A stretch of DNA of 64,000 nucleotides. Source: Pseudomonas arcuscaelestis. Its GTDB lineage: Bacteria; Pseudomonadota; Gammaproteobacteria; Pseudomonadales; Pseudomonadaceae. A program made the position numbers and the translations under genes. The notes beneath the pieces were generated by a model that did no database searches, had not been told where the DNA came from, and worked only from the letters and a program-made list of their open reading frames with translations. Shown here in pieces: positions 26,685 to 36,945 of this stretch. The stretch's first letter is position 1. Each line of letters starts with the position of its first letter. The DNA lies in NCBI RefSeq assembly GCF_016881005.1, contig NZ_JACOPV010000004.1:372001-436000 (forward strand), read 5' to 3'.

Positions 26685-26996
26685 ATGACAGACAAGAATA
26701 AGGCCGACCAACAGGCCAGCCCTAATAGTTCAACGCGCCCCGATCATAGCAGCACCAGCGCCCAACGTGCCCGCCTTCTCGCACGCCTGAAACTTGGCCC
26801 GATAGACACAATCACAGCCCGCCGTGTGCTGAATATCCTAATGCCCGCCGCACGTATTAAGGAGCTGAAAGAGCGTGGCCATGCGATAGACGCCGTACGT
26901 ATAAGCAAAACTGACGACCAAGGGCGTACCCATCACGGTATCGCGCAGTATTACCTCGCTGGCCCGATTGATCAGCAATCCACCGGGGAGGCGTGA
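26685..26996 (+). CDS. winged helix-turn-helix protein (HTH_39-like)
   Basis: A 103-residue protein from ATG 26685 (an in-frame extension upstream overlaps alpA and is rejected). A disordered polar N-terminus of about 28 residues precedes RARLLARLKLGPIDTITARRVLNILMPAARIKELKERGHAIDAV, a winged-helix pattern common in phage and island proteins. A wing-like strand pair (ISKTDDQGRTHHGIAQYYL) follows. Probably a DNA-binding control protein for the ATPase gene it overlaps, or a replication partner. Confidence 0.8.
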   Translation: MTDKNKADQQASPNSSTRPDHSSTSAQRARLLARLKLGPIDTITARRVLNILMPAARIKELKERGHAIDAVRISKTDDQGRTHHGIAQYYLAGPIDQQSTGEA

Positions 26997-26998
26997 AC

Positions 26999-28402
26999 AT
27001 GAGCGACCTTACGCCGCCCGACTGGGAACAGATTCCCGTGGATGCCTATACCGACATGGAGGCCATGCAGAGTGACAATGGTCAGCACATCGACCAAGTG
27101 AATGATGATCCCATTGCTGGATCGCCGCCTGCTGATTCTGGCCGATTGCCCGACGATAAACCTTGGACGCCTGAAATGCTTGTTGCAGCGGCTAAGGCTA
27201 ACGGCCTCACTCCCGATAAAGCTCAGCAAAAAAACAAGCGAACACGTACTGTGCCTAACCGCCCTTATGTTCCCGAGTTTCTGGAGCCGATCCCCGAGCC
27301 GGCACTGATTGCCATTGCGCTTGATGACGTAATGAGCGCCAGCCTGGAGCCTGTGCGCTTTGCCGTAAAGCCTTGGCTGCCCCGTCGCCATGTAACTCTG
27401 TTCGGTGGGCATGGTGGCATCGGCAAGTCGAGTCTGGCGCTGGCAATAGGTGCGCATGTGGCTGCTGGCCGTCCGTTTGCTGGGCATGATACCGAGCGCT
27501 TGCCGGTGCTGTTCGTGAGCCTGGAGGACGAGCCAAGCATTGTGCGCCTACGTCTGCGCCGGATTATTGAAGCGTTCAAGCTGGAGTCTGACGAGGTGTT
27601 GCCACATATGAGTCTGCTGGACGGCACGCAGGCGTTCTCTGCACTGATGACCGAGGGCGATGGTTTTAACGCACAGCCAGAGTTTACAAGGGCATTCCGT
27701 GAGCTTGCCGAGTGTGCGCAAGGTGCTGGGTTGATAATCATCGACAACGCTTCAGACGCATTCGACGCCAACGAAAACAGCCGCCGCGCCGTCCGTGCCT
27801 TTGTCCGTGCCTTGGCGACCATAGCGCGCAATCATGATGCGGCTGTGGTGCTGCTGGCGCATATCGACAAGTCAGCCGCCCGCAATGGCAGCCAGGGCAA
27901 CAGCTACAGCGGTTCCACAGCTTGGCACAACAGCGCCCGGTCACGTCTAGCGCTCACGGAGCAAGATGGCGCGATTGTGCTCGAACATGAAAAAGCCAAC
28001 CTATCTACCCGAGCCGACCCACTGCGCCTAGTGTTCACAGATGATGTACTGATGCCTGAAGCCGGAAGCGATGGGGCCATGCTGACTACTGAGCACTTCG
28101 ACCAAACCGAGATTGTCCGCGCCCTTCGAGCTGCAATTGAAGCAGGCATTAACGTTCCGGCCAGCCTGACCCCGGGCGCGCATTCAGCCATGAAAGCGCT
28201 GGAGCCTTTGCCCGAGTATGGGCAGACCTTCAGGGGGAGCGCAGGCAGCAAGCGGGCGGCTCGTGCATTGGTAGCGCTGCGCCGCTCAGGCCGAGTGCGT
28301 GAGGAGAATTACCGCACACCACAACGCAAAGACCGGGTGAGGCTAGTACTGGCTGAGGGATCGACGCAAAACGACAAGCAGAGCGCCAGTGATGAAGGCT
28401 AA
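26999..28402 (+). CDS. RepA-like AAA ATPase, probable replicative helicase of the element
   Basis: A 467-residue protein of the AAA_25/RepA (RecA-fold, hexameric helicase) type: Walker A FGGHGGIGKSSLAL (GGHGGIGKS at about 136-144), Walker B GLIIIDNASD, and VVLLAHIDKSAA followed by the RNSYSGSTAWHNSARSR-like stretch typical of the family. The first 80 residues are polar and possibly disordered. No primase domain is seen. Start ATG 26999; GTG 26993 is also in frame. Likely helps the excised element to replicate, presumably with host primase and polymerase. Confidence 0.87.
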   Translation: MSDLTPPDWEQIPVDAYTDMEAMQSDNGQHIDQVNDDPIAGSPPADSGRLPDDKPWTPEMLVAAAKANGLTPDKAQQKNKRTRTVPNRPYVPEFLEPIPEPALIAIALDDVMSASLEPVRFAVKPWLPRRHVTLFGGHGGIGKSSLALAIGAHVAAGRPFAGHDTERLPVLFVSLEDEPSIVRLRLRRIIEAFKLESDEVLPHMSLLDGTQAFSALMTEGDGFNAQPEFTRAFRELAECAQGAGLIIIDNASDAFDANENSRRAVRAFVRALATIARNHDAAVVLLAHIDKSAARNGSQGNSYSGSTAWHNSARSRLALTEQDGAIVLEHEKANLSTRADPLRLVFTDDVLMPEAGSDGAMLTTEHFDQTEIVRALRAAIEAGINVPASLTPGAHSAMKALEPLPEYGQTFRGSAGSKRAARALVALRRSGRVREENYRTPQRKDRVRLVLAEGSTQNDKQSASDEG

Positions 28403-28492
28403 AAAGTGCGCCGCGCTGCCCCCCATACCCCCCGTCAGCGCAGCGGCGCATCGCCCTATCGGGCTGGCCTTGCGCGCCAGTCCTGAAAACCG

Positions 28493-28512
28493 GGATCGGC
28501 GCGGATCGGCGC
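28493..28512 (+). repeat. tandem GGATCGGCGC repeat behind the ATPase gene
   Basis: GGATCGGCGC occurs twice head to tail, followed by AACGGCGC and an A/T patch (AAATTTCC). Lying in the 168-base gap between the ATPase and the HGG gene, it could be an iteron-like origin, but two copies are weak evidence. Confidence 0.35.
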
Positions 28513-28570
28513 AACGGCGCAAATTTCCTGCACCGCATAGCTGAACAGGAACAGAACAAAGGTAGGAACC

Positions 28571-28849
28571 ATGACCAGCCAACAGGACGCATTGCGCAAG
28601 CTGTGGAAGGCGTATCACAGAGCCAATAAGGCGGTTATGCTGGCCTGGTTTGCAGGACGGATGCAGCGCGGGCAACCCTGTAGCCTGCCATTCCCTGATG
28701 AGCTGCGCGGCATGACATGCGGGGCCAAAACCCGAGCGGGTACGCCATGCAAGCGCCGAGATCTATACGCCAGTGGCCGTTGTCGCTTGCATGGTGGCCT
28801 ATCGACCGGACCGAGGCGTAAACCGGCAAGCAAACTTGAGGATTGCTGA
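28571..28849 (+). CDS. HGG-motif small zinc-binding protein
   Basis: A 92-residue protein whose C-terminal half, CGAKTRAGTPCKRRDLYASGRCRLHGG followed by LSTGP, is the HGG(x)STGP motif found in many phage and island proteins. Three Cys and a His (C-x8-C-x10-C-x2-H) probably bind one zinc. The first 50 residues are helical and basic. Role unknown; the motif resembles small nucleic-acid-binding knuckles. Last gene of the element, with a terminator 80 bases beyond. Confidence 0.85.
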   Translation: MTSQQDALRKLWKAYHRANKAVMLAWFAGRMQRGQPCSLPFPDELRGMTCGAKTRAGTPCKRRDLYASGRCRLHGGLSTGPRRKPASKLEDC

Positions 28850-28929
28850 GGCCAACCCCATGAGACCCTGAGTAATGTTGAGGTTATGGCACCATCGCGC
28901 GCGTGATCGTACCGCCCATCTTTCAACCA

Positions 28930-28954
28930 AGCCTGGCAGTTGCTGGGCTTTTTT
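28930..28954 (+). terminator. terminator of the element's operon
   Basis: AGCCTGGC-agtt-GCTGGGCT (two G-T pairs) followed by six T. Ends the rightward transcript before the right att site. Confidence 0.75.
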
Positions 28955-29017
28955 GTGCGTAATTAAAAAGCATCGGGCCAGAAGTGGCACTCAAGTGTCG
29001 ATGACTGGCAGCTGCCA

Positions 29018-29039
29018 GCATTCGTTTAGCAATTCGTTA
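29018..29039 (+). repeat. right copy of the 22-bp subterminal repeat
   Basis: GCATTCGTTT followed by AGCAATTCGTTA, 21 of 22 positions equal to 24361-24382 and in the same orientation. It lies 62 bases inside the right att site. Confidence 0.7.
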
Positions 29040-29062
29040 GAGATTTGAGTCTATAAACACAA

Positions 29063-29091
29063 ACGGCCTACGCCGAAATGACGTAAGCCGT
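29063..29091 (-). terminator. element-supplied terminator for tRNA-Ile2
   Basis: Minus strand ACGGCTTACG-tcatttcgg-CGTAGGCCGT, then TTTGTGTTT. It follows the tRNA by ten bases and replaces the displaced original at 24171-24196. Confidence 0.75.
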
Positions 29092-29100
29092 TGATTTTAT

Positions 29101-29177
29101 TGGTGGGCCCACACGGACTTGAACCGTGGACCAAAGGATTATGAGTCCTCTGCTCTAACCAACTGAGCTATAGGCCC
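29101..29177 (-). tRNA. tRNA-Ile2 (anticodon CAU, to be lysidinylated)
   Basis: A full 77-nt tRNA with encoded CCA. Acceptor GGGCCTA pairs with TGGGCCC; the anticodon loop CTCATAA gives CAU, which suits Met or AUA-reading Ile. The C4-G69 and C5-G68 pairs are those known to favour recognition by TilS, so Ile2 is preferred over elongator Met. Its 3' 45 bases are the right att site of the element. The 5' end lies 13 bases after the rmcA stop, so it may be processed from a longer transcript. Confidence 0.93.
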
Positions 29178-29190
29178 CAGTGGTCGCGGA

Positions 29191-32100
29191 TTATAACGAG
29201 GGTTTGCGGGCTGTGCCATCCGAAAGATCCGAAACTGCTATACGAAGAAACGTTGTGGCGAATTCGTCGGCTGCTAAAGGCAGGCTGATGATGTAGCCCT
29301 GGATCTGTTCGCAGCCTTCGGCGGTGAGGAATCGTTGCTGAGCCAGGTTCTCGACGCCTTCGGCAATGATGGTCAATTGCATGCTGCGTCCCAGGGCGAT
29401 GATCGCTCGGGCGATGGCGGCATCGTGAGGATCATCCGGTAGCCCGCGAATGAACGATTGGTCGATCTTGAGGATATCCAGCGGCAGGCGCTTGAGGTAA
29501 CTCAGGGAGGAGTAGCCTGTGCCGAAGTCGTCAATGGCCAGCTGTACGCCCAGGTGTTTGAGTTGATGGAGGATGGCCAGGGCTTCTTCAGCCTGGCTCA
29601 TGATGAAGTTTTCGGTGATCTCCAGTTGCAGGTCGCCGGCTTTGAGTTGATGGGTCTTCAACAGTTGCTCGATACGCTTTATCAGGCTTGGCTGACGAAG
29701 TTGGGCGCCGGCGAGGTTGACCGACAAGGGACCGAACGGCAGGTAGTGCTTTTTCCAGGCCTGCATCTGTTGGCAGGCTTTTTCCAGGACCCAATCCCCC
29801 AGTTGCAGGATCATGCCGTTTTCTTCGGCCAGGGCGATGAAGTGTTCGGGAGGGACTTCGCCAAACAGCGGATGTGTCCAGCGAATCAGTGCTTCGGCGC
29901 CAACAAGGCTCTGGGTCTTCAGGCTGAATTTTGGTTGGAAGTTCAGGCTCAACTCGTTGCGCTCGATTGCCCGGCGCAGTTCGTGTTCCAGGGCGATGCG
30001 TTCACTGGCCTGTGCGGTCAGGTCGCGGGTGTAGGATTCGACCCGGTTGCGCCCCTTGGCTTTGGATCGATACATCGCTGCGTCGGCGTTGCGGATCAGA
30101 GAAGCAACGTCGCTGCCGTCCTGTGGGTAGAGGCTGGTGCCGATGCTGGCGCTGGTGAAAAACTCGTGTTCGCCGGCCTGGAAAGGAGCACTGAAGCAGG
30201 CCAGTAACTTGTTCGCAATGTGGCTTGCATCGCTAGGCTGATGCAGGCCAGGCAGGAGAATGATGAACTCGTCACCGCCCAGGCGAGCCACGGTGTCGAT
30301 GTCTCGAACCTGTTCTTTCAGGCGCTGGGCGATGCCTTTGAGCAGCAGGTCACCGACGGGATGACCGAGACTGTCGTTGATATGTTTGAAGCGGTCCAGG
30401 TCGAGGAACAACACGGCTCCCTGGCGTTTAGAGGTCTGGGCGCAGGTGAGGGCAGCTTGCAGGCGGCTCTCGAACAGGGTGCGGTTTGGCAATCCGGTGA
30501 GCGGATCATGGTGCGCCTGGTAATCAAGTTTTGCCTGGGCATGCTTGAGGCTTGAGATGTCGGCAAATACCGCGACGAAATGGGTGATAACCCGTTCGCT
30601 GTTACGCACGGCGCTGATGGTCAGCCAGCTAGGGTAAAGTTCTCCATTTTTTCGGCGATTCTGAATCTCGCCTTGCCAATGCCCTTCAGCGGTCAGCTGG
30701 TGCCACATTGATACGTAAAAGGCGCTGTCGTGTTGGCCCGAGGCGAGCAGGCGTGGCGTCTGGCCCAGGGCTTCGAATTCGCTGTACCCGGTGATTTCGC
30801 TGAACGCTCGGTTCACAGCACTGATGTGTTGTTCGGTATCGGTGATCAGCACGCCTTCAGCGGTGTTCTCGAACACTGTAGCGGCCAGTTGCAGTTTTTC
30901 CTGCATCAGGTGGCGCTCTGTGATGTCCCGGGCAATGGTCAGCATGCAGTCTTCACTGCCGATCGGTAAGGGGCGGGCAGATAGCTCACACAGGCGGATC
31001 TGTCCGTCACTGCGTCGGATATGGCAGCTGAAATCACGTACGAAGCCGTCTTTTTTCAGCAGCTCCAACAGGCGCCGACGTTCGTTGAGGTCGACCCAAA
31101 TACCCAGGTCAAGTGAGGTGTGATCCAGCGACATGCGACTGTCGAAACCGGTCAGGCGGCAAAAACCGTCGTTTACCTCGAGCAGCATGCCGTCACGTTG
31201 GCGTGAGAGCAGCAGGCCATCGGGGGATGCGTGGAAAGCCTTGGCAAATTTTTCTTCGGAGGTTTGCAGTTGCTCCTGGGTTTCCTTGAGCTGACTGATA
31301 TCACGCACGGCTACCACCAGTGCAGGTGTGCTGTCGAGCTCGAACGTTTCTGCCGATATCAGGCCGGTGAACAACTGGCCGTTGCTGCGGCGCAACAGCG
31401 TTTCCAGGTTGCGGATGCTGCCTGATTGAAGGCGCAGGAGCAGTCCAGGGCCACTGCCATCGGCTCCCCAAATGTTCAGTTCCGTGGTCGTGCGCCCGAT
31501 GACCTCTGCTGCACTCAGGCCGATTTGCTCTTCAAATGCTTCGTTGACCTCCAGTAGACAGCCGTCGCTGAGGCGGGCAATCAGAAGGATGTCTGGGCAT
31601 TGCTGGAAAACCGAGACAAATTTCTGCTCGGAGAGGCGCAGGGCATCTTCGGCGTTCTTGGTTTCGCTGATATCAATCATCAGCCCGCGCATTACTGGCG
31701 TGTGTCCATGTTCGATCAGGCTGACGATATCGCGCACCCAAAGGCTACTGCCGTCGGCACGAATGACCCGGTATTCGAGGCTGTGGTCACGTCCGGCGGC
31801 AGTTTCACTGTCGCAGTAAGCCTGAGCCCAAAGTGCATCGTCGGGATGAATGATGCTGCGCCAGAAGCCCGGACGTAGCCATTGGCCTAGTGGGTAGCCG
31901 AGCAGATTCTCCGCGTGGGGTGAGACATAACTGTACTTGAAGTCATTGGCGTCGGCTTCCCAGGCGATGGCCGACAGGCTTTCAATAAGGCCGCGGTAGT
32001 GGTACTCGCTGCTACGCAGCTCTTGCTCAAGGGCGATACGTCGGGAAATCTCGGAGCTCAACCGTCTATTGGCCCTGATCACCGCCACTAACAGGCCGAC

Positions 32101-32934
32101 CAGCAATAAGATGCCGGGTAGGCCGTAGATCAATAAGTCAGTCCAGAAGGTACGATGGTCGAGAACCTTGCCCACCCATCGCTCCTGAATATCGCTGACT
32201 TCACTCGCACTCATGTCTGCCATGACTTTATCGAGGATACCGACGAGGATTTTCTGCTCTCGAGGTACCGCCATGGCCAGTTGATATCGGTAAGAGGTGT
32301 CGCCGCTTACATACAGCCCGTCCAGCTTGAGTTGGCGCAAGCTCCAGATACTTGATGCCAAATCGCCAACCACGGCATCCACTTCGTCGATGGCCAGGGC
32401 TTGCAGCGCGGAATTGACGTTAGGCATTGCTACCAGATTCAGGTCAGGGTGATGGCTGCGCAGTAATTCATGGGGGGCATAATTTTCTACAACGGCCACT
32501 TTCAGCCCATAGAGGTCCTTGAGTTTGCGAGGCTGAGGGCCACCCTTATGGGCCAGAATGACGATCGGGAAGTCCAGGTAAGGGCGGGTGAATGCCAGGA
32601 AACGCTGACGTTCCGCTGTCGACATGACACCAGGGAGCAGGTCTAGTTTGTTTTGCTTGGCCTGCTCCAGCACAGCCGTCCAGGTGGCCGGCTCGACCAG
32701 CTTGAAGGTTATGTCCAGCCGCTCTTGAAACAGCGCAATGTAGTCGGCAGCCAATCCCTGGTAGCGACCGTCCTGGTCGCGGTACTCAAACGGTGGCCAG
32801 GATGCGTCGACGCCTAGGCGCAGCTGCGGGTGGGCGCTGAGCCAGGCTTTTTCTTCCTCTGTCAGGGTCAAGGCGCCGGCCGTTGTGCTCCAAATCAGTT
32901 GGAACAGCAACAGAAGGGCCGGCATTCTGGGCAT
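29191..32934 (-). CDS. rmcA: RmcA-like sensor: periplasmic binding domain, PAS repeats, GGDEF and EAL
   Basis: A 1247-residue inner-membrane protein controlling c-di-GMP. Order: signal peptide; SBP_bac_3 (Venus flytrap) domain of about residues 25-255 facing the periplasm; one membrane helix near 265-285; four PAS domains to about 800; GGDEF at 886-890 with the inhibitory RxxD (RDID) five residues before; EAL at 1014-1016. The same plan and position beside rpoD is known for RmcA of P. aeruginosa, a redox-responsive phosphodiesterase. Whether the GGDEF half is active here is unknown. The gene ends 13 bases before tRNA-Ile2 with no terminator between. Confidence 0.9.
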   Translation of the reverse strand: MPRMPALLLLFQLIWSTTAGALTLTEEEKAWLSAHPQLRLGVDASWPPFEYRDQDGRYQGLAADYIALFQERLDITFKLVEPATWTAVLEQAKQNKLDLLPGVMSTAERQRFLAFTRPYLDFPIVILAHKGGPQPRKLKDLYGLKVAVVENYAPHELLRSHHPDLNLVAMPNVNSALQALAIDEVDAVVGDLASSIWSLRQLKLDGLYVSGDTSYRYQLAMAVPREQKILVGILDKVMADMSASEVSDIQERWVGKVLDHRTFWTDLLIYGLPGILLLVGLLVAVIRANRRLSSEISRRIALEQELRSSEYHYRGLIESLSAIAWEADANDFKYSYVSPHAENLLGYPLGQWLRPGFWRSIIHPDDALWAQAYCDSETAAGRDHSLEYRVIRADGSSLWVRDIVSLIEHGHTPVMRGLMIDISETKNAEDALRLSEQKFVSVFQQCPDILLIARLSDGCLLEVNEAFEEQIGLSAAEVIGRTTTELNIWGADGSGPGLLLRLQSGSIRNLETLLRRSNGQLFTGLISAETFELDSTPALVVAVRDISQLKETQEQLQTSEEKFAKAFHASPDGLLLSRQRDGMLLEVNDGFCRLTGFDSRMSLDHTSLDLGIWVDLNERRRLLELLKKDGFVRDFSCHIRRSDGQIRLCELSARPLPIGSEDCMLTIARDITERHLMQEKLQLAATVFENTAEGVLITDTEQHISAVNRAFSEITGYSEFEALGQTPRLLASGQHDSAFYVSMWHQLTAEGHWQGEIQNRRKNGELYPSWLTISAVRNSERVITHFVAVFADISSLKHAQAKLDYQAHHDPLTGLPNRTLFESRLQAALTCAQTSKRQGAVLFLDLDRFKHINDSLGHPVGDLLLKGIAQRLKEQVRDIDTVARLGGDEFIILLPGLHQPSDASHIANKLLACFSAPFQAGEHEFFTSASIGTSLYPQDGSDVASLIRNADAAMYRSKAKGRNRVESYTRDLTAQASERIALEHELRRAIERNELSLNFQPKFSLKTQSLVGAEALIRWTHPLFGEVPPEHFIALAEENGMILQLGDWVLEKACQQMQAWKKHYLPFGPLSVNLAGAQLRQPSLIKRIEQLLKTHQLKAGDLQLEITENFIMSQAEEALAILHQLKHLGVQLAIDDFGTGYSSLSYLKRLPLDILKIDQSFIRGLPDDPHDAAIARAIIALGRSMQLTIIAEGVENLAQQRFLTAEGCEQIQGYIISLPLAADEFATTFLRIAVSDLSDGTARKPSL

Positions 32935-33028
32935 ATCGGCCTCGTCACACAGGTGAACTGATTCGAGTGTAGACGGGCATTTCTACGATAGGGTGTGGCG
33001 AGGGGATGAAAGAGTGCTTTGCACAAAA

Positions 33029-33053
33029 GAAAAACCCCGGCCTAGGCCGGGGT
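33029..33053 (-). terminator. rpoD operon terminator
   Basis: Minus strand ACCCCGGCC-TA-GGCCGGGGT then TTTTTC: ends the rpsU-dnaG-rpoD operon directly after rpoD. Confidence 0.93.
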
Positions 33054-33059
33054 CTGTCA

Positions 33060-34907
<1,848 letters not shown>

Positions 34908-34954
34908 AACACCCTATCCACTGAAGGTCTTGGCGGGCAAAAAACAAGCCGAGG

Positions 34955-34960
34955 ATTATA
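34955..34960 (-). promoter_or_regulatory. internal rpoD promoter (-10)
   Basis: Minus strand CGGGTATAATCC has a consensus TATAAT in the 67-base dnaG-rpoD gap, without an obvious -35. Its place about 50 bases before the rpoD ATG suggests a separate rpoD promoter. Confidence 0.5.
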
Positions 34961-34974
34961 CCCGAGCTAGGACC

Positions 34975-36945
34975 TCACGCGCCAGTTGAGGTCGGGGTTT
35001 GTGCGTGAACATTCCGGCTTAACAGGTCGCGCAGCTGATTTTTTTCCTCTGCGCTCAACTCACTTTGACGTGCTTTCCTGAGCAGATGTTCCAGGCTTCG
35101 CTCGCGTTGGCGAGCTGACAAGCTAGTTATAGTGTCGAAAAACTGTTGTTCAAGGTTGTCGGCATCGATTAGCCATTCCTTTTCTGCCAATGCGCGTAGC
35201 AAGCGACCTTGTTCGGTGCCGTGCCAGCGTGCAATCAGCTGTAGTGAGCGTAGCTCAGGATTCTTTTGCAACGCCTCCAGCAAGGCCACAAGGAGCTGGG
35301 CGTAGACATGTTCTTCGGCTGCGAAATGGCCAGCATCTTCGACCTTTTTGGCTAGCTGCGGGTGGTGCAGCAAGGTGCGCAAGGCGCTCAAGGTCGGGGG
35401 TTCTACCGAAGTCGGTACGCGCGGCGGTGCATCCTGGCGCTGGCCGTTGCGCTCCCACGGTTTACCTTTTTTGTCCCACGGCTTGCCTTCCCACTTCTTC
35501 TTGCCTCCCTTGCTTGGCGTCCACTGTTGTAGTGCTGGTGCGTAGTCGGGTTGGTGGAAGTCGCCGTAATCGGGGTTGTAGTCGGGAATGGCATCGTAAT
35601 CGATGCCTGGGTCGTAGCTTGGGGGGGCTTCGGCAGGAGCGCTGTGGCTCAACTGCTCGACCTGTTGATTGTCCAGGCCGGTGATTTCCTTGAGCCGATT
35701 GCGCATCAATGCGCGCAGGTTGGCGCCGGGCACTTTTTCGATCAACGGTGCAGCCAGCGTTGCCATGTGCGCCTTGCCCTCAAGTGAGCGAGGATCGGCT
35801 TCTTCGGTCAACTGCTGGAAAAAGTAGTCGGCCAGGGGCTGGGCATGCTGGTTGATTCGAGCGCGAAACGCATCGGTGCCTTCGGCGCGAATCAGGGTAT
35901 CCGGGTCTTCGCCCTCGGGCAGGAACAAAAACCGCGCTTTGCGGCCGTCCTGCAAGCTCGAAAGGGCGGCTTCCAGGGCACGCCAGGCAGCGTTGCGGCC
36001 CGCCTGATCGCCGTCGAAGCAGAACAACACGCTAGGCACTACCCGAAAAAGACGCTTGAGGTGTTCTTCGCTTGTGGCTGTGCCGAGGGTTGCAACCGCA
36101 TTGCGCAGGCCTTGTTGGGCCAGAGCGATAACGTCCATGTAGCCTTCAACCACGATGATTTCATCGAGGTTGCGGTTGAATTTTCGAGCCTCGTACAGGC
36201 CATACAGCTCTTGGCCTTTGTGAAACACAGGGGTTTCGGGGGAGTTCAGGTATTTGGGTTTGTCGTCGCCCAGCACCCGACCACCAAATGCGATAACCCG
36301 GCCACGACTGTCGCGAATCGGAAACATGACCCGGTCACGGAAGCGATCATAGCGCTTGCCCGATTCGGCATTCTCGATCAGCAGGCCGGCATCAATCATG
36401 GCCTTTTGTTGCAGCGTGTCGCTGCTCAAGTGCTTGAACAGGTTGTCCCAGCCTGGCGGGGCGTAGCCCAAGCCGAAATCTCGAGCGATTTCGCCGGAAA
36501 GGCCGCGGCCTTTGAGGTACTCCACGGCCGAGCGGCGCGTCGGGTGGCTTTTCAAGGCCTGACGATAAAATTCGGCAGCCGCTTCCAGTAGTGGGTAAAG
36601 CGGGGAATCGGTGGGTTGCCGAGGCTTGTGCCCGCGGCCACCTTCCTCGCGAGGCACTTCCATGCCGGCAGCCTTGGCCAGTTCCTCGACGGCCTGGGGA
36701 AAGTCCAGGTTGTCGTGGTCCATGATGAAGCCCAGGGCATTGCCCCCCGCGCCACAACCGAAGCAATAATAAAACTGCTTGTCCGGGCTTACGCTGAACG
36801 ATGGGGTCTTTTCCTTGTGGAACGGGCAGCAGGCCGTGAGGTTTTTGCCTGCTTTTTTCAGTTGCACGCGCGAACTCACCACGTCGACGATGTCGGTGCG
36901 GTTGAGGAGGTCGTCGATGAAACTTTGGGGAATCAGCCCGGCCAT
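34975..36945 (-). CDS. dnaG: DnaG, DNA primase
   Basis: Makes the RNA primers for replication. 656 residues: N-terminal zinc-binding domain with C40, H43, C61, C64 (CCPFHKEKTPSF, YYCFGCGAGG); catalytic core with TOPRIM motif EGYMDV and DPDTLIR; C-terminal DnaB-binding helicase domain. A low-complexity linker around residues 430-510 (YDPGIDYDAIPDYNPDYGDFHQ, then GKKKWEGKPW) is rich in Tyr/Asp and then Lys/Trp, a Pseudomonas feature. Located between rpsU and rpoD. Confidence 0.98.
   Translation of the reverse strand: MAGLIPQSFIDDLLNRTDIVDVVSSRVQLKKAGKNLTACCPFHKEKTPSFSVSPDKQFYYCFGCGAGGNALGFIMDHDNLDFPQAVEELAKAAGMEVPREEGGRGHKPRQPTDSPLYPLLEAAAEFYRQALKSHPTRRSAVEYLKGRGLSGEIARDFGLGYAPPGWDNLFKHLSSDTLQQKAMIDAGLLIENAESGKRYDRFRDRVMFPIRDSRGRVIAFGGRVLGDDKPKYLNSPETPVFHKGQELYGLYEARKFNRNLDEIIVVEGYMDVIALAQQGLRNAVATLGTATSEEHLKRLFRVVPSVLFCFDGDQAGRNAAWRALEAALSSLQDGRKARFLFLPEGEDPDTLIRAEGTDAFRARINQHAQPLADYFFQQLTEEADPRSLEGKAHMATLAAPLIEKVPGANLRALMRNRLKEITGLDNQQVEQLSHSAPAEAPPSYDPGIDYDAIPDYNPDYGDFHQPDYAPALQQWTPSKGGKKKWEGKPWDKKGKPWERNGQRQDAPPRVPTSVEPPTLSALRTLLHHPQLAKKVEDAGHFAAEEHVYAQLLVALLEALQKNPELRSLQLIARWHGTEQGRLLRALAEKEWLIDADNLEQQFFDTITSLSARQRERSLEHLLRKARQSELSAEEKNQLRDLLSRNVHAQTPTSTGA

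Larger units (their letters stand above)
24202..29145. mobile_element. 4.9-kb integrative element in tRNA-Ile2
   Basis: Bounded by a 45-bp duplication of the tRNA 3' half (24202-24246 and 29101-29145, one mismatch). Carries, all on the plus strand: tyrosine recombinase, an unknown protein, AlpA regulator, helix-turn-helix protein, RepA-like ATPase, HGG protein, then a terminator. No transposase, conjugation, capsid or packaging gene is seen. Gene order int-alpA-replication resembles Gram-negative phage satellites, but the element is far shorter than those usually described. All its genes look intact, so it may be functional. Confidence 0.9.

Noticed and set aside
28230..28592. 120-codon minus-strand frame across the ATPase end and the following gap
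   Set aside because: Mostly antisense to the ATPase, Cys/Arg/Pro-rich without pattern and no ribosome site.
24202..29145. Anti-phage defence or toxin-antitoxin island
   Set aside because: No known defence, nuclease, toxin or restriction domain can be seen; the unknown 194-residue protein is kept as an open question only.
24202..29145. Prophage remnant
   Set aside because: No capsid, tail, lysis or terminase genes, and no broken frames pointing to decay.
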